5,422 nt of DNA from Streptosporangiaceae bacterium (GTDB taxonomy: Bacteria; Actinomycetota; Actinomycetes; Streptosporangiales; Streptosporangiaceae): assembly GCA_030045215.1 (NCBI GenBank), contig JASIBJ010000467.1, positions 1 to 5,422 of the forward strand, given 5' to 3'. The position numbers were made by a program, and so were the translations under genes. The notes under the pieces were generated by a model, which was not told where the DNA came from, searched no databases, and saw only the letters and a list, made by a program, of their open reading frames with translations. This document shows positions 4,048 through 5,422 of the stretch, piece after piece (position 1 is the stretch's first letter; each line of letters begins with the position of its first letter).

Positions 4048-5422
4048 ATGCACGAAGACAGGGAGCAGTGCATCCGGGCGGTTCAGTCCAAGGATGCCAG
4101 GTTCGACGGCTGGTTTTTCACCGCCGTGCTGACGACCGGCATCTACTGCCGGCCAAGCTGCCCGGTCGCAGCGCCCAAGCCCGAGAACGTGCGCTTCTTC
4201 CCGAGCGCAGCAGCCGCGCAGCGGGCCGGGTTCCGGGCCTGTAAGCGCTGCCGGCCGGATGCCAGCCCCGGCTCACCCGAGTGGGACGTGCGGGCCGACC
4301 TCGTCGCGCGGGCCATGCGGCTGATCGCCGACGGCGTCATGGATGGCGGCGGCGTCCCGGCGCTGGCCGACCGCCTCGGATACAGCGTCAGGCAGATCGA
4401 GCGCCAAGTGCGGGCGGAGCTTGGCGCGGGTCCGCTCGCGCTGGCCAGGGCACAGCGCGCGCAGACGGCCAGGCTTCTGATCGAGACGACCGCCCTGCCG
4501 ATGGGTGACGTCGCCTTCGCGGCCGGCTTCGCCAGCATCAGGACCTTCAACGACACGGTGCGCGAGGTGTTCGCGCTGTCACCGAGCCGGTTGCGCGACC
4601 GGGCTCACCGCGGGAATGGCGAGGCGGCTGCCGGCACCCTGGCCCTGCGGCTCCCCTTCCGGCTGCCGCTCCAGCCCGACAACCTGTTCGGCCATTTGGT
4701 CGCCACGGCCGTACCCGGCGTCGAAGAGTGGCGCGACGGCGCCTACCGGCGGACGCTGCGCCTGGCACACGGGCACGGCATCGTCGCGCTCCGGCCCGAA
4801 CCGGATCATGTCGGCTGCCAGCTGACCCTCACCGACCTGCGCGACCTGGCCAGTGCCATCAGCAGGTGCAGACGGCTGCTGGACCTCGATGCGGACCCGC
4901 AGGCCGTCACCGACGTGCTTGCTGCCGACGAAATCCTGGCGCCCGTGGTCCGCAAGGCGCCAGGGCGCCGTGTCCCGCGCACGGTCGACGCGGAGGAGTT
5001 CGCCCTGCGGGCGGTACTGGGCCAGCAGATATCAACTGCCGCGGCCCGCACGCATGCGAGCCGGCTTGCGGCCGCCCACGGGCAGCCGGTCGAGGATCCG
5101 GCGGGCGGACTGAGCAGGCTCTTCCCGGCCGTGGACGCGCTCGCCGGGATCGACCCCTCGGACCTGGCCATGCCGAGGTCGCGACGCGAATCCTTCGCCG
5201 CGCTGGCGGCGGCGCTGGCCGCCGGCAAGGTAGACCTCAGCGTCGGCGGCGACTGGCACGAGGCCCGCCTGCGGCTGGCGGCGCTGCCGGGGATCGGGCC
5301 GTGGACCATCGAGACGATCGCCATGCGCGCGCTCGGCGACCCCGACGCGTTCGCGGCATCCGATCTGGGCGTGCGCGCCGCCGCGGCCGGCCTCGGGCTG
5401 CCCGACACGCCGACCGCGCTCA
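4048..5422 (+). CDS. alkA: bifunctional Ada-type methyl acceptor/AraC regulator fused to AlkA DNA-3-methyladenine glycosylase, 3' end cut off
   Basis: Alkylation-damage repair protein; 458 codons are visible and the frame stays open at the window end. The N-terminal Ada zinc/methylphosphotriester domain (about 5-80) has the four cysteines Cys34, Cys38, Cys65 and Cys68, in GIYCRPSCP and ACKRC. Cys34 aligns with E. coli Ada Cys38, which accepts the methyl group. An AraC-type HTH region follows (about 83-185; LADRLGYSVRQIERQ, then DVAFAAGFASIRTFND). The AlkA part has its N-terminal fold at about 195-300 and an HhH-GPD glycosylase domain from about 310, including LGQQIS, the hairpin LPGIGPWT (412-419) and catalytic Asp439 in AASDLGVR. 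The O6-methylguanine transferase domain of E. coli Ada is absent, so this is the Ada-AlkA fusion arrangement. By family length some tens of residues are missing. An in-frame stop at 3988-3990 and no other start codon make ATG 4048 the only choice, though only a weak GGA precedes it. An ogt gene often follows in relatives. Confidence 0.93.
   Translation, partial: MHEDREQCIRAVQSKDARFDGWFFTAVLTTGIYCRPSCPVAAPKPENVRFFPSAAAAQRAGFRACKRCRPDASPGSPEWDVRADLVARAMRLIADGVMDGGGVPALADRLGYSVRQIERQVRAELGAGPLALARAQRAQTARLLIETTALPMGDVAFAAGFASIRTFNDTVREVFALSPSRLRDRAHRGNGEAAAGTLALRLPFRLPLQPDNLFGHLVATAVPGVEEWRDGAYRRTLRLAHGHGIVALRPEPDHVGCQLTLTDLRDLASAISRCRRLLDLDADPQAVTDVLAADEILAPVVRKAPGRRVPRTVDAEEFALRAVLGQQISTAAARTHASRLAAAHGQPVEDPAGGLSRLFPAVDALAGIDPSDLAMPRSRRESFAALAAALAAGKVDLSVGGDWHEARLRLAALPGIGPWTIETIAMRALGDPDAFAASDLGVRAAAAGLGLPDTPTAL

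Noticed and set aside
4143..4556. Minus-strand open frame of 137 codons
   Set aside because: Antisense to the Ada and HTH domains of the Ada-AlkA gene, with no family resemblance.
4806..5408. Minus-strand open frame of 200 codons
   Set aside because: Antisense to the AlkA domain of the clearly coding Ada-AlkA gene, and Ser/Ala/Arg-rich without a domain.

Overview
The window reads as chromosomal DNA of a high-GC actinobacterium. Codon third positions are strongly G/C, two proteins carry lipoprotein signals, one gene is a fused Ada-AlkA repair protein of a kind common in Actinobacteria, and one promoter looks leaderless. A soil or acid-tolerant lineage is possible because sedolisin-type (S53) peptidases are frequent there, but this is only a guess.

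Four genes lie on the minus strand and one on the plus strand. Reading the minus strand in its direction of transcription, there are first two tandem, paralogous S53 serine-carboxyl peptidase lipoproteins (2503-3804, then 1046-2326). Next comes a TetR-family regulator (174-929, or 956 if the upstream ATG is used), followed by the first 38 codons of an ABC exporter subunit that runs off the left edge (1-114). On the plus strand, diverging from the first peptidase, a bifunctional Ada-type methyl-acceptor/regulator fused to an AlkA 3-methyladenine DNA glycosylase starts at 4048 and runs off the right edge.

Three functional modules are visible. (1) TetR plus ABC exporter look like one transcription unit in which the regulator controls itself and the exporter. 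A perfect inverted repeat (957-972) overlaps a promoter whose spacing predicts transcription starting at the first base of a GTG codon. (2) The peptidase pair is probably anchored outside the membrane. Both copies keep the S53 Glu-Asp-Ser and oxyanion Asp residues, but both lack the large propeptide and have lost both aspartates of the classical calcium site. They are about 72% identical over the catalytic domain. The gaps before each gene hold several inverted repeats that may be operators, leader structures or a terminator. (3) The Ada-AlkA protein is an alkylation-damage response gene and is probably unrelated to the peptidases apart from sharing the divergent intergenic region.

No stretch longer than 300 bases lacks a gene. 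I saw no tRNA, rRNA, CRISPR array, insertion sequence or phage gene. I did not find a clearly new multi-gene system. The most unusual content is the propeptide-free, calcium-site-altered S53 pair and the regulatory architecture at the TetR start.
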